64,000 nt of DNA from Pictodentalium vernedei (taxonomy: Eukaryota > Mollusca > Scaphopoda > Dentaliida > Dentaliidae), in the NCBI GenBank assembly GCA_031216915.1, contig CM062290.1:381654718-381718717 (forward strand), read 5' to 3'. The notes under the pieces were generated by a model. The model was given only the letters and a program-made list of their open reading frames with translations. It was not told where the DNA came from and ran no database searches. Numbering within the stretch: the first letter of the stretch is position 1; every line of letters begins with the position of its first letter. A program made the position numbers and the translations under genes. This document shows positions 32,561-43,200 of the stretch, in pieces.

Positions 32561-32675
32561 AATATTAAAAAAGAATAATTAAAATAATAATATTAGGTTA
32601 ATATTCGAATATTGCAGTACACAACCTATTGTTTTAAAATATTTGTTTTAGCTTTGTTTACAGGTATACCACTCT

Positions 32676-32692
32676 CGTTTTCTTCATTTCAG
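32676..32692 (+). promoter_or_regulatory. Candidate 3' splice site in the 5' untranslated region
   Basis: A pyrimidine-rich run ends in TTCATTTCAG with G next, 23 bases before the glycosyltransferase ATG. A weaker TTTACAG lies at 32,657-32,663. Either would let a non-coding first exon upstream join an intronless coding exon. Confidence 0.5.
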
Positions 32693-32715
32693 GTCCTGGC
32701 CGTTATAGCAGCAAG

Positions 32716-35010
32716 ATGGGACAATTAAACCGCCAACTCTGTTCATTTTTAATATTTTTTGTTTTGCTGAATGTATTTATTCAATTAGCTTGTTACCTAA
32801 TGCTTGGCAAACAGACATTTTCATTACATTCCCTGTTTTATAAACATCACAAACGTACGAAGGATGGTCATGCGAAAGAATCTTCTCCATTGACACCAAA
32901 CGTTGTGCACTATGTCACAGACTACCAGTATCATGTTCTGGACTTCCGGTTTTATATAAGCATCATGAGTGTATTAAAGTACATAGGGCCAGACAAGATA
33001 GTATGTCACTGTGTGGTGCAGCCACTTGATACCATGTGGTGGATAAGAGCAACAAGATCAGCTGGAGATAGATTAGAAGTAAAACTTATAGAAAATGAAA
33101 ACGTAATCAATTCCACCACTCTTAACTTTAAAAGTGAACTTCATCGTCGCTATTTTCGAATGGATTTATTGGCGCAAGAAGGAGGTATATTTTTGGAACC
33201 AGACGTGATAGTTGTGCGATCTTTTGATAATTTACGAAAATATCCAACAGCGCTGGTCAAAAATTACTCATTTGTATTTGATGAGGGAATTATGTTGTCT
33301 GTACCAAACAGTACTTTTGCAAACCTGTGGCTCGCCAAGCATACTAATTCTACAACTTCAGATTTCAAAATTCCAAACAAATCTCCGGTAGAGGCAATGG
33401 AGTCGGTAAGAAATAACAGTAGTTTTTTTTATTTGTTGTCAAAGTATATACACTTTTATCAGGAAAGCGATTATTTTTCACGAACAAAACCACAGCACGG
33501 TGACATAGATAATTGCTTGAACCCTCGAAGTGATATACGTAAATTGGTTGAAAGTATATTGTATGGTACAGTTAGTAACAACACTCGTATTCCAGGCAAG
33601 TATCATTACATCTGGGAAGCATCAAAGTCACGGGATCTGAGTTTTGTGGAGTACCAAAGCATAAAAGGTTTATATATGAATGTAAATCCAAGTAGAATAT
33701 ATTTCCACGTTACTTCGAAGCCAGCAGGACAAAAATGGAACGAAGTGCTTTCCATGAAGGAATTTGAGGTCGTTCAACATCCTAATGCTGATATGAAAAC
33801 TATAAGAGACGCTTTGTATAACACGCTATGGAAAGAAGGAGGAGTGGTATTAAAGTTTGGCGTATTATTCATCAATTCATGTGATCCCATCCGGGGCACT
33901 AATTCTGTGCAGTCTAAACACAACGATTATGTTACAAACAATGTATTGATGGTACCGCCCAAATTACCACGGTTACGTCAGGTTCTGTCAGTGAACAGTT
34001 TGTTTAACTCAACAAACCACCAGCGCCAGGGAGATATTATACTAGAAGACGAATGCGTCATTAAATTTGGTACCATAGAAGAGGCAAGGGATATTACTGG
34101 ATGTAGACATTGGAGATACAGTATATGGGTAACCATACAAGATGTTAATAATGTTATAACGAATGCATCCATAATTGATCCAATGAATAGTACGGCTGGA
34201 GAAGTATTTCGTTATGTGTTATACGGCGTTTCTGGTGTAATTAAACCGTCCCTATTCAAAGTTCCTAATATTGTACATTACGTTTGGTTTGGTGGAAAAA
34301 GAACACTTGAATTTTTCCACTTCCTTAGCATGATGAGTGCACACTTAATTCAGAAAGCTGATAAGATATACATCCATTACGAAACACTACCAACAGGTAT
34401 ATGGTGGACACGTCTAACGAAAACTGTATCAAATATTCAACTTGTACAAACTAGACCCAATTCTACTCTCGGTGGAACGGAAGTCAAGTGGGTTCAACAT
34501 AAAGCTGATTACACACGTATACGTGCATTACGTGAATACGGGGGTATATATGTTGATACTGATGTTTATTTTGTAAACTCTGTAGATCCTCTTAGAGTAT
34601 ATGAATGTGCCATGTCTCAGGATACAGTGGGATTTGTATCGAATGGTTTAATATTATCAATGAAAGGCTTGAATTTCCTTAAACTCTATGAGGAAGGATA
34701 TAAGAATTATACAAATAAAAGCTGGAATTATAATTCCCTCCTTTACCCTTATATGTTATGGATGAAAAACAGGGATTTCATTCAATTCGTGCCACAAAAA
34801 AGAACGTTCATTGTTACAAATCAAGGTCTCTATGCTAACAACAGACAGTATTACTGGAGGAATAACTACATTATACATTTGTATGCTAAAGGTGCGATTC
34901 CTCGAAAAATGCCCTTAGAGAAGCTTATATACTCAAAAGCATTCTACAACACTACATTTAGTGAGGTGTCCCGGAGGATTTATGAGATGTACCAAAAAAA
35001 ACCATCATGA
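32716..35010 (+). CDS. Type II membrane protein with three GT32-like glycosyltransferase domains
   Basis: 764 codons without interruption; ATG in AGCAAGATGG context. A short cytosolic start is followed by one membrane segment (about residues 9-29), then a lumenal region rich in N-x-S/T sites, so a Golgi type II enzyme is likely. Three units repeat the sugar-transferase pattern. Unit 1 (about 62-230) has NVVHYV and RRYFRMDLLAQEGGIFLEPD. Unit 2 (about 296-400) has YHYIWEA and LWKEGGVVLKFG. Unit 3 (about 516-735) has NIVHYVWFGG, RIRALREYGGIYVDTDVYFV and a late IIHLYAKG. In GT32 and related families (OCH1, A4GALT-like) the DXD after GGIY binds metal and the sugar nucleotide. Only unit 3 has it (D614-T-D616); unit 1 has EPD (161-163) and unit 2 KFG (380-382). 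Donor and acceptor are unknown. The lack of decay in this setting implies selection or recent origin. Confidence 0.88.
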   Translation: MGQLNRQLCSFLIFFVLLNVFIQLACYLMLGKQTFSLHSLFYKHHKRTKDGHAKESSPLTPNVVHYVTDYQYHVLDFRFYISIMSVLKYIGPDKIVCHCVVQPLDTMWWIRATRSAGDRLEVKLIENENVINSTTLNFKSELHRRYFRMDLLAQEGGIFLEPDVIVVRSFDNLRKYPTALVKNYSFVFDEGIMLSVPNSTFANLWLAKHTNSTTSDFKIPNKSPVEAMESVRNNSSFFYLLSKYIHFYQESDYFSRTKPQHGDIDNCLNPRSDIRKLVESILYGTVSNNTRIPGKYHYIWEASKSRDLSFVEYQSIKGLYMNVNPSRIYFHVTSKPAGQKWNEVLSMKEFEVVQHPNADMKTIRDALYNTLWKEGGVVLKFGVLFINSCDPIRGTNSVQSKHNDYVTNNVLMVPPKLPRLRQVLSVNSLFNSTNHQRQGDIILEDECVIKFGTIEEARDITGCRHWRYSIWVTIQDVNNVITNASIIDPMNSTAGEVFRYVLYGVSGVIKPSLFKVPNIVHYVWFGGKRTLEFFHFLSMMSAHLIQKADKIYIHYETLPTGIWWTRLTKTVSNIQLVQTRPNSTLGGTEVKWVQHKADYTRIRALREYGGIYVDTDVYFVNSVDPLRVYECAMSQDTVGFVSNGLILSMKGLNFLKLYEEGYKNYTNKSWNYNSLLYPYMLWMKNRDFIQFVPQKRTFIVTNQGLYANNRQYYWRNNYIIHLYAKGAIPRKMPLEKLIYSKAFYNTTFSEVSRRIYEMYQKKPS

Positions 35011-35169
35011 AATATTCCAAACTTTAAGGCCACCAATTTAATTCGGTAAGCAGTTCGACATTGTACGAGGTCACTTGTTGAACCCTTTGAACCCGAAAGG
35101 TCTTTTTCCGACCTACCAACATAATACGTCATAATTTCATTAAGTGGCATAACTGCTAAGTGAATATGT

Positions 35170-35242
35170 GGGGAAGAACAACCAATATTTTCAACGTGCA
35201 ACCCCAATGCTGCACGTTGAAAATATTAACTGATTTTTCCCC
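35170..35242. repeat. Hairpin downstream of the glycosyltransferase
   Basis: AATATTTTCAACGTGCA and TGCACGTTGAAAATATT pair perfectly around ACCCCAATGC, extended by GGGGAA / TTCCCC. It could be a small foldback MITE in the 3' UTR. No AATAAA signal is obvious within 500 bases after the stop. Confidence 0.65.
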
Positions 35243-35535
35243 AAATAATGAAAATGGACTCTTCCAACTGTTGCCATTGAACTGAGATGAATATACTATT
35301 AGGTTCCAAAGAGTAAACAATGGAGTTTGCGCGTAGATTGCCGTTGATGTATACTGATGTTATTTAACTCCCAAATATATACACTTTCGTGATCAAGTTA
35401 TAGATATTCCAATCAGAAAGTATTTAATTCACCTTGCTAATGACTGAACTATATTACGTAATAATAATTAACACGTGTTAATCAGAAGTGACGGTCGTTT
35501 AATACATGCTTTGTCACACAACGTGCAAGAATGTA

Positions 35536-35778
35536 TTGACCCTTTACCTAACATGAAAAGCAGACGACACTTGCAAAAATAATTCTTGAATAACTAATTT
35601 TTTTTCTGAAAAACATAGGTTATGACCCCTCGTTGGAACGAGCTCGACGAGCTCATTCCAACGAGGGGTCATAACTTATGTCTTTGAGACAAAAAAGGAA
35701 AGAATAATGAAAATTAATTTGGCGATTTTTGAGAATAGCGCTGGCCGGTTTTGGCCGTTACGTTGGTTAAAGGGTTAA
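35536..35778 (+). mobile_element. Foldback MITE, TTAA family (copy E)
   Basis: The left site has mutated to TTGA (35,536); the right TTAA is at 35,775. The GAACGAGCTCGACGAGCTC core and GGTTATGACC arms are present. Confidence 0.78.
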
Positions 35779-36245
35779 TAATCATAAATAATACGACCAT
35801 CAAAGCATTGCGCTTTGCAATTTAGAAATGACCCCTTTCTCAGAAATGTTGGCCGTTCACGAAAACCCAGAGATAAAACTTTTGTATGACAAAAAACTCT
35901 GGAAATGTGCGCTGAATGACTTAGCAGAGACGATTCTGTCCTGCTATCGACATTTCTCCAGAGCAGATGTCCGCCTCATCTACCTGAATATTTGAAATGA
36001 AACATAATAAATGGTAAAACACTGCAAAAAAGTAGACATTGAAAAATTGCTTGATGTGACGAGGTCGACGAACCGCAAAAAGTGATTTTCACTGACAAAA
36101 CAATCTCAGCATCCTCATAAACACGTGACACACTCTGACGATTAACCTCATCAAACTCTTCTTACTCCAAAACGTTAAGACAAAAGTTTCTTGCTATACT
36201 CCAAAACGCAAGAAACAATGAGTCTGAACTGTGTTACACAGAGAG
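35779..36245. other. No recognised feature
   Basis: No gene, repeat or RNA that I can support. Confidence 0.45.
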
Positions 36246-36399
36246 TAATCGCTTGACTAGACGTGGTTATGTGAAATAATTCATGAGAGGTGAGGGACGT
36301 TGTACAAACACGAGTGCGCGAACGCTCCCGAGTGTTTTACAATATAGTCCCTCGCCTCGAATGAATTATTTCACGTAACCAGTCAAGTCAAGCGATTAC
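36246..36399. repeat. Foldback element
   Basis: GTAATCGCTTGACTAG and GTGAAATAATTCATG pair with ATGAATTATTTCACGTAACC and AGTCAAGCGATTAC. The centre has GAGGGACGTTGTACAAACAC and TTACAATATAGTCCCTCG. The right half recurs at 50,880-50,995. Confidence 0.7.
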
Positions 36400-36439
36400 A
36401 CTGTTTATTACTTTTCATTATTAACGATAATTATATTAT

Positions 36440-36691
36440 TTAACCCTTTACCTAACGTAACGCCAAAAACGGCCAGCGCTATTCTCAAAACTTTCCGATT
36501 AATTTTCATTATGTTTTCATTTTTTGTCTCTAAAACATGGGCTATGACCCCTCATTGGAACGAGCTCGGCGACCTCGTTCCAATGAGGGGGTCATAACCT
36601 ATGTTTTTGAGACAAAAAATGAAAATATTAGTTATTCAAGAATTCTTTTTTTGCAAGTGTCGTCTGCTTTTCATGTTAGGTTAAGGGTTAA
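36440..36691 (-). mobile_element. Foldback MITE, TTAA family (copy F)
   Basis: TTAA at 36,440 and 36,688, reverse orientation, with an intact TCATTGGAACGAGCTCGGCG core. Its left flank is also shared with copy G at 51,042. Confidence 0.8.
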
Positions 36692-37002
36692 AAAAACAAA
36701 ACAAAAAACAACGAAGTCCCCATTACACCCTCGGCAAAGTGTCTTCGTTTGCGCGCACGGATACATGACCTAATTGTTGATGGCATAATTCACTTGAGAA
36801 GTTATCCTTTATAATCAAACCGGACAATCCCAGTAATTCGAAACGCAAGAAACAATAATTAACACAGTTCGTGGAACAACGCATCCCAAATAGAACTACG
36901 GATGTGGTGAGTCATCATAATTAATGCTAATGTTATCATTAATTTGGTAAAATCAAGTATCGATTGAGTAACATTTCTTGCTCTGATTCAAAGAAAATGA
37001 AT

Positions 37003-37189
37003 GTTTATATAAGGAATGATCGCTTGTTTCTGTATATTTCTTGAGTTATGATCCCCCCCCCCCCCCCCCCAAAAAAAAGGCCAAACTGTGTAACAGGGCT
37101 CATTTACACTATGTTTGGCCTTTGTTTTGGGGGAATTAGAACTCGAGAAATAGACAGAAACAAACGACCATTCCTTATAATTAAACTTG
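37003..37189. repeat. Inverted repeat with (C)18(A)8 in one arm
   Basis: ATATAAGGAATGATCGCTTG and GGCCAAACTGTG pair with GTTTGGCCTTTGTTTTGGGG and ACAAACGACCATTCCTTATA. One arm carries 18 C then 8 A where the other reads TTTGTTTTGGGGG, so the homopolymer is a local expansion or a sequencing artefact. Confidence 0.7.
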
Positions 37190-37429
37190 AGGGGCAATAC
37201 ATTTAAACACTCAACTTTGTGGAGTTAAAATAAAAACCAGGTCGCATCATGCTTCCTAGTGATAACTGAATACAAAGGTATAGTTTTCTAAAATTCTGTT
37301 TGAAATATCGATACATACAGATTATCATGATAATGTGCATGTCCTGTAATTTGTATCAGATTCGAGGTGGTGTTCAGAATGGGATCTCAACGAGCCGGCT
37401 TTGCCGGCGAGTTGTTATCCCATAGTAGT

Positions 37430-37752
37430 ATGTCTCGTATGTTTGGGGCCTTATTGGCAGAACCCGGTGCAGGACCTCGGAAGTGACGTCAGGTCACGTG
37501 ACCCAGTGCCGCCATGTTGTTTTGCCATGGTAACCCGCGTGAGCGGCCATCTTGTGACGTCATCTCCATAGTGATACGTGGTGTTAGTGCGCATGCGCAG
37601 CGCGTGTTGTTAGGGTGATACGTGGTTCCGTCGTCCATTTTGTATACTGGAGGCCGCCATCTCGGTTTCTGTGGTAGCACGTGATTGCTATGTTACCTAA
37701 GGCCTACAATAGGACAGGGGTATGTTCGGAGGGTATGTTCGATTGAATCGGA
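37430..37752 (-). repeat. Dispersed CCAT/CpG-rich repeat (R1, inverted)
   Basis: It contains GCCGCCATGTTG, GGCCATCTTGTGACGTC, GTCCATTTTG and GGCCGCCATCTCGG at intervals of about 40-70 bases. It ends GGTATGTTCGATTGAATCGG, the complement of the other copies' start. A small hairpin (GAGCCGGCTTTGCCGGCGAG) precedes it at about 37,392. Confidence 0.72.
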
Positions 37753-38119
37753 GTATTTTCTGGAACGACTTCCCTGGATAATTACCACAAACAACCCGAC
37801 AACTTGTATTATTTCGAATTCTTCCAGAATTCTCTGCTTCTATCTATATATGCAATAGTTATCGTTTATATGGCCATGCTCCTTTATTCTAGAGTATACC
37901 CTAGTAGCGTAGAAGAGGCTATCAACTGGAACAGTTTACCTTATTATTGCTATATTTAGCAATTTCTGGTCTATTCTTGTTAATTCTGACCCTATTCCAA
38001 GTACTCTGGTTGTTTCATATATCTAGATCATTTATAATCAATCAGATTGCTTGATTTCCCATAATGTCTATGCCGAGTTATCTCCCTTGTGTATAATAAA
38101 AGACTATATCCAATGGCCA

Positions 38120-38560
38120 TGTCCCATGGAATCCCATTTTTCGAAAAACACCTGTGGCTATGGAATCCCTTTTTTGTCGTATGAGGTCATGAGGGCTATG
38201 TAAAAGCCCTCAATGAGTCCTCATTTACTATCCCTTATACCCTCCTTGAATTTTGAGGTTATGAGGACCTTGAAAAATCCCTCAATGAGGTATAATTTAC
38301 TACGACTCTTAGCCTCATTTCAGTATTTAACAGGTATATCCTATGGAATCCCATTTTGGAAAACGCCTGTGACTGTGGAATCCCTTTTTGTCGTATGAGG
38401 CCATGAGGGCTATGTAAAAGCCCTCAATGAGTCCCATTAACTATCCCTCATAGCCTCATTGAATTTTGAGGTTATGAGGACCATTAAAAATCCCTCAGTG
38501 AGGCATAATTTACTACGACTCTTAGCCTCATCTCGGTATTTGAGGATACCCATGGCCTGG
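38120..38560 (+). repeat. About 215-bp tandem repeat (R2), two units
   Basis: Units begin near GTATGAGGTCATGAGGGCTA (38,180 and 38,395) and share AAAGCCCTCAATGAG and GGTATAATTTACTACGAC. Relatives are at 56,370-57,330. Confidence 0.8.
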
Positions 38561-38599
38561 TATTGTATTATTCGAGGATACATATCGAGGATACCTTTT

Positions 38600-39300
38600 A
38601 TAGGATACTTATCTGAGGATACTATATAGGCTGTACATATCCCTATAGGTCTCTTGCTGGCCCTTAGTACTAGTAATCCACCTGATGTTTTATGTTATCC
38701 TATGCCTGGTATATGTAGTATGCAATGCTAGGCATATGGGTATTGTGGGTAGGGTACTGCCTGGTAGTTTAGAACGGTACTATAGTATGGCGGTATATAC
38801 ACCTATAGGCCCCTGTTAGTGCTTGGTACTATTAAACAACCGATTGCTTTGTTTTATTATGTGACTGGTATTTGTAGTACGTTATGGTAGACCTAGTAAT
38901 TTTGTGGGGGTGGGGATAATGTTTGGTAGTTTAGAACGGTAGAATAGCATAGGCTGTACATATCCCTGCAGGTCTCTTGCTGGCCCTTGGTACTACTGAT
39001 CCACCAGATGCTTCATATTATTGAGCGGTATTCTGGGGTGGGGTCAATGCCTGGTAATACAGAACGGCAGCAGAGTATGGTTGGTATATTCCCCTATAGG
39101 TCCCATCCTAACCGTTCATAGTATTAACCTACCAAATGCTTTGTATCATCCTGTTACTGGTAAGGTGGTACGTAATACCAGTAGTTCCTACCTTATTCCG
39201 AGTACTCTTGTTGTTTCATTTGTCTAGATCATTTATATAAATTATAATTAACCAATTAGATTGCTTGATTTCCCATAACCTGTACTTAATCATACAGAGT
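38600..39300 (+). repeat. Segmental repeat paralogous to 55,130-56,260
   Basis: It shares GTAGTATGCAATGCTAGGCA, CAACCGATTGCTTTGTTTTA and GTTTGGTAGTTTAGAACGGT with the 55-56-kb region, in the same order. It lacks the Tc1-type MITE found there, and the intact target TA is at 38,888-38,889. No gene. Confidence 0.8.
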
Positions 39301-39345
39301 TATCTCCCTTCTGTATAATAAAAACCTATATCAATGGCAATATCC

Positions 39346-39543
39346 CCGGCACTCCAAATTTCAGCACCCCTTTTTGAAAAAGCATATGGCCTTCGGCACC
39401 TCTTTTTTTCTGAAATGAGGATAAGATTCGTATTAAAAATCCCTCATTGAGGGATTTTTAATACGACTCTTATCCTCATTTCAGAAAAAAGGGTGCCGAA
39501 GGCCATATGCTTTTTCAAAAAGGGGTGCCAAAATTGGGGTGCC
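39346..39543. repeat. 200-bp near-perfect palindrome
   Basis: GGCACTCCAAATTTCAGCAC... faces ...GGGGTGCC, with the centre at about 39,447 (AAAATCCCTCATTGAGGGAT). Each arm is about 98 bases and contains R2-type sequence in opposite orientations. It is an inverted duplication of one R2-like segment. Confidence 0.8.
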
Positions 39544-39614
39544 TTCTGGAGAATCCCTTTTTTCTGAAATGAGGATAAGAGTCGTAGTAAATTAGACCTC
39601 ATTGAGGGATTCAA

Positions 39615-40520
39615 TTTTGGTGTAAATCGGATAATTTGATTCTGAGATATTAACCCTTTATCCTTCAAATTGAAAATTCCTCCAATCCCTTTGGCATTCG
39701 ATAACTTGAAAAATATTGCTTGGATATTCTTGTTACTTTATATTTGTGTTCAGGTTACTGATTTGCCGGGCTGTATAGTTTTTGGTGTAAATCTGATGAT
39801 TTGATCCCGAGATATTAACCCTTTATCTTTCAAATTGAAAATTCCTCCAATCCCTTTGGCATTCGATAACTTGAAAAATATTGCTTGGATTGTTAAGTTA
39901 CTCTATATTTGTGTTCAGGTTACTAATGTGCCGAACTGTATAGTTTTTGGTGTCAATCTGAAGATTTGATCCCAAGATATTAAACCTTTATCCTTAAATT
40001 GAAAATTCATCCAATCCCTTTGGCATTCGATAACTTGAAAAATATTACTTGGATTGTCAAGTTACGTTATATTTATGTTCAGGTTACTGATGTGCCGAGC
40101 TGTATAGTTTTTGGTGTAAATCTGTTATTTTGATCCTGAGATATTAACCCTTTATCCTTCAAATTGAAAATTCCTCCAAGCCCTTTGGCATTCGATAACA
40201 TGAAACATATTGCTTGGATTGTCAAGTTACTTTATAATTGTGTTCAGGTTAAGATGTGCTGAGCTGTGTAGTTTTTGGTGTTAATCTGATAATTTGATCC
40301 GGAGATATTAACCCTTTATCCTTCAAATTGAAAATTCCTCCAATCCCTTTGGCATGAGATAACTCAAAAAATATCAATCCGATTGTTATGTTACTTTGTA
40401 TATTTATTCAGGTTACTGATGTGCTGTGCTGTATAGTTTTTTATGTAAATCTAATAATTTGATCTGGAGATATTAACCCTTTATCCATCAAATTAGACAC
40501 TCCTCCAATCCATTTCTATA
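39615..40520 (+). repeat. Tandem array of six 164-bp units
   Basis: Units start TTTTGGTGTAAATC at about 39,615, 39,778, 39,944, 40,108, 40,272 and 40,436. They contain GAGATATTAACCCTTTATCC and CCAATCCCTTTGGCATTCGA. The last unit is the most diverged. Confidence 0.85.
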
Positions 40521-40679
40521 TGTGCCCATACCTTGTTTGGTGTACATAATGTCGGCATCTGTGGTGGCCCTCCATCATACAGCTTTCTACTAGTTGCGCG
40601 TATGGGTACACATCTGACGATTTCATCGGCCTATTTTTATTGATCGCTTCTGTACTTTACAGAGACAATTACAGCCTTT

Positions 40680-43200
40680 TGAGGCCCCCCTCATGATGGA
40701 ATTCCATAAATCAAATGGCTTTGTATAAATGAAAAATATAGTGTTTTCATAACTTTGTGTGGGTGAACTTTCATTTCTTTGTTGAGGGCGTAGTTGGCGA
40801 GAGCAGCTTTCGAGAAAATATGCGATATGTGTGCTTTATAGGAAAGATTTCCATCAAGATTTATACAAAGGAATTTTAGATATGTTCAGTCTCATTATAA
40901 CCAACTCTATCAATAACTTGATTGTTTATCCGTATTTGATGGGATGTGACATTCTTGCCCTTGAGATAAGGGTTAAGTATAATGTATTTCGGGGGTTTTG
41001 TTGGCGTTTAGTACTAAGTGGTTAGCACCACACCTCTCAAATATTTTTTGAAGTTCAAGATTAGAGGGTTTATATCCGCACCAGATTTGTATACTGAAGT
41101 GTCATCTGCAAAAGATTAGAGGCTCAGCTTTGTTGACTTACGTATGTCGTTTATATATATGAAAAAGAGGATAGGACCGAGAATAGAACCTTGGGGAACT
41201 CCAGATGTTACTTCAGCTAGACGAGATTTACTGTCTCCAAGAGAGACATATTGGGTCCTGCTATGGAGATAGCTCTTAAACCAGTTATTTGCATTACCTC
41301 TTATCTCATAATAGTCTAGTTGTTTAATTAATATTTCATAATTTATGGTATCGAAGGCTTTAAAATCCAGAAACAAGGCTATCGTACTATCATTACTGTC
41401 TTTATTGTTCTCGAGAGCCATTTATTTTAGCAGGTGCATAGTCGGGTGTAAAGTACGATGCTTGTTCCTGAACCCGTAGTGGTGTTGGTAAAGAATATCA
41501 TATTTATTTAGAAATTTTACAAGTCTTACAGACATGAGTTTTTCAAGTATTTTTCGAAAATACGGAAAAAATGCTGATCGGCCTGTTGTTTGTAAACTCC
41601 TTCTTGTCGCCGGATTTAAAGACAGGTATTACTTTGGCAATTGTCATCCTTTCCGGAATTTTCCTCATACTGAAAGAAGTATTCATAATATGTGTAAGTG
41701 GAGCCGCAACCAAGTTTATTGAGTGTTTAAGGATGGTGAACGTAAGATTTTCACAGTCTTGACTTAACTGCTTCATGGCATTTACTATCCTTGTGATTTC
41801 AAAGGGCGACGTTGGTGTAATGAATAGGGTATCGAGGCGTGAATCATTCAGAGACTCAGTAAATAACTTACGCTTTTTGGTTATTAGCTTGGAGGTTTGA
41901 CTTCCTTTTATTAGCGGAAATAGTATTAAACTAGTGTGTAATCGTATTTGGATCATATATTCTCTTGTCAACATAATGGAATAGTGAAGGCAAGTTACGT
42001 TTGCTTTTGTTTATGCTTAATGCTTTATTTAAGACTTCCCATGTTTTCCGCATGTTATTTTTATTTTCTAGAAGATTTTTTCATAATACATAGTTTTACT
42101 TTGTTTTTTAATCTTGTTGAAAAAGTTACAGTATTTTTTATAATTCTCGATATACAGTTCTGTGGGAGATCTTAGTTTTTCGTGGAAAATTTTGCTCTTA
42201 TAATTGACAGACATAAGAAGTCCCTTTGTCATCCAGGGCTTTTGCTTAATAAATTTCTGGTTTGGCTTGTGTGTCAGCAGGGGAAATGCTGTTTCGAAGG
42301 CATTCATGTAATTGTTGATGAAGCTTTCATCGGAACATGATTGAATTCCAAAACTGCAGAAAAACCACATTTGAACAACAACAGTTTGAAGTATTCGATA
42401 GCAGTAGAATTAATGTTCCCAGTCAAAGCCGGTTTTATCCTATCCTGTTTGGTGTTTGTTGGTTTAATATAAAAATGGCAAAGTGGTCAGATACATTCGC
42501 AAGGATTATTCCCGATGTAAAAGGATTTGCGATATAACTGGCGGAAATGTGGTCTACGAGTGTAGCAGACTGAGATGTTACTGTAGTGGGTTTGGTAATA
42601 ACAGACACAAATCCGTCACTGAACATCTGCTCTATACACAAACCAGTTTGTGGATGAGAAGCTGATTTTAAATGGTCAATATTAAGGTCGCCCATGGTTC
42701 ATGATGATTTCCTTTCTTTATTTTGTGCATCAGTTAAGTGGTGGATTTTTTATATGGATAAGTCCATGTCTGCATTAGGGGCAGTATTGGGTTTATAACT
42801 TACACCAGCTATTCTCGATGAATTCTTATACTTCAGATCGACAAACAGTGACTCAACAAAATGTTGTATGAAGATGGAAAGGTCATGCCGAACACTAAAT
42901 GTTATATCAGCTTTAACGAAGAGCCCAACGCCCCACGTCCATCGTCGCAACAGGGTCTTGTATTTTTTTATATCTGGTGATACCCTTCTAGACAATAAGA
43001 TATATTGTCGGAGATTTAAAATACCTCGGTAAGGCCGATGACGTCGAATGAGTTCTGGGGGCTATTCATTTTAACAATGGAATGATGAAGGGAGTCCTAG
43101 TGAGCTTGTAGGCTTTGGCAGTTGATATGAAATGCAGAGAATGATCTATTTGTACCATTAAGCTCAGCACGCACATCACTAGGAGTGAAATACTTACTAT
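40680..43200 (-). pseudogene. LINE with AP endonuclease and reverse transcriptase, degraded
   Basis: Read on the minus strand: the endonuclease start (FHINCQSLQAH then TAG, and FDVIGLTE, about 43,170-43,020); an endonuclease middle (42,750-42,995); GDLNID and SDHFAIF catalytic blocks (42,435-42,695); a linker (42,068-42,370); the reverse transcriptase start (IAKVIPVFKSGD, NNRPISIF; 41,543-41,974); then [30 protein letters not shown] (41,116-41,421), LFADDTS at about 41,110 and the thumb (SYKAHISHIFSK, SHLIYGIPS) to about 40,690. At least six shifts or stops. The 5' ORF1 is not recognisable. It belongs to the same family as the fragment at 1-1,081, which extends further 3'. Confidence 0.9.

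Noticed and set aside
34980..35207. Minus-strand frame at the end of the glycosyltransferase
   Set aside because: Shadow of the coding sequence and the hairpin; no domain.
38120..40520. CRISPR-like array
   Set aside because: Units of 164-215 bp repeat whole, without short repeats separated by unique spacers, and the context is eukaryotic.
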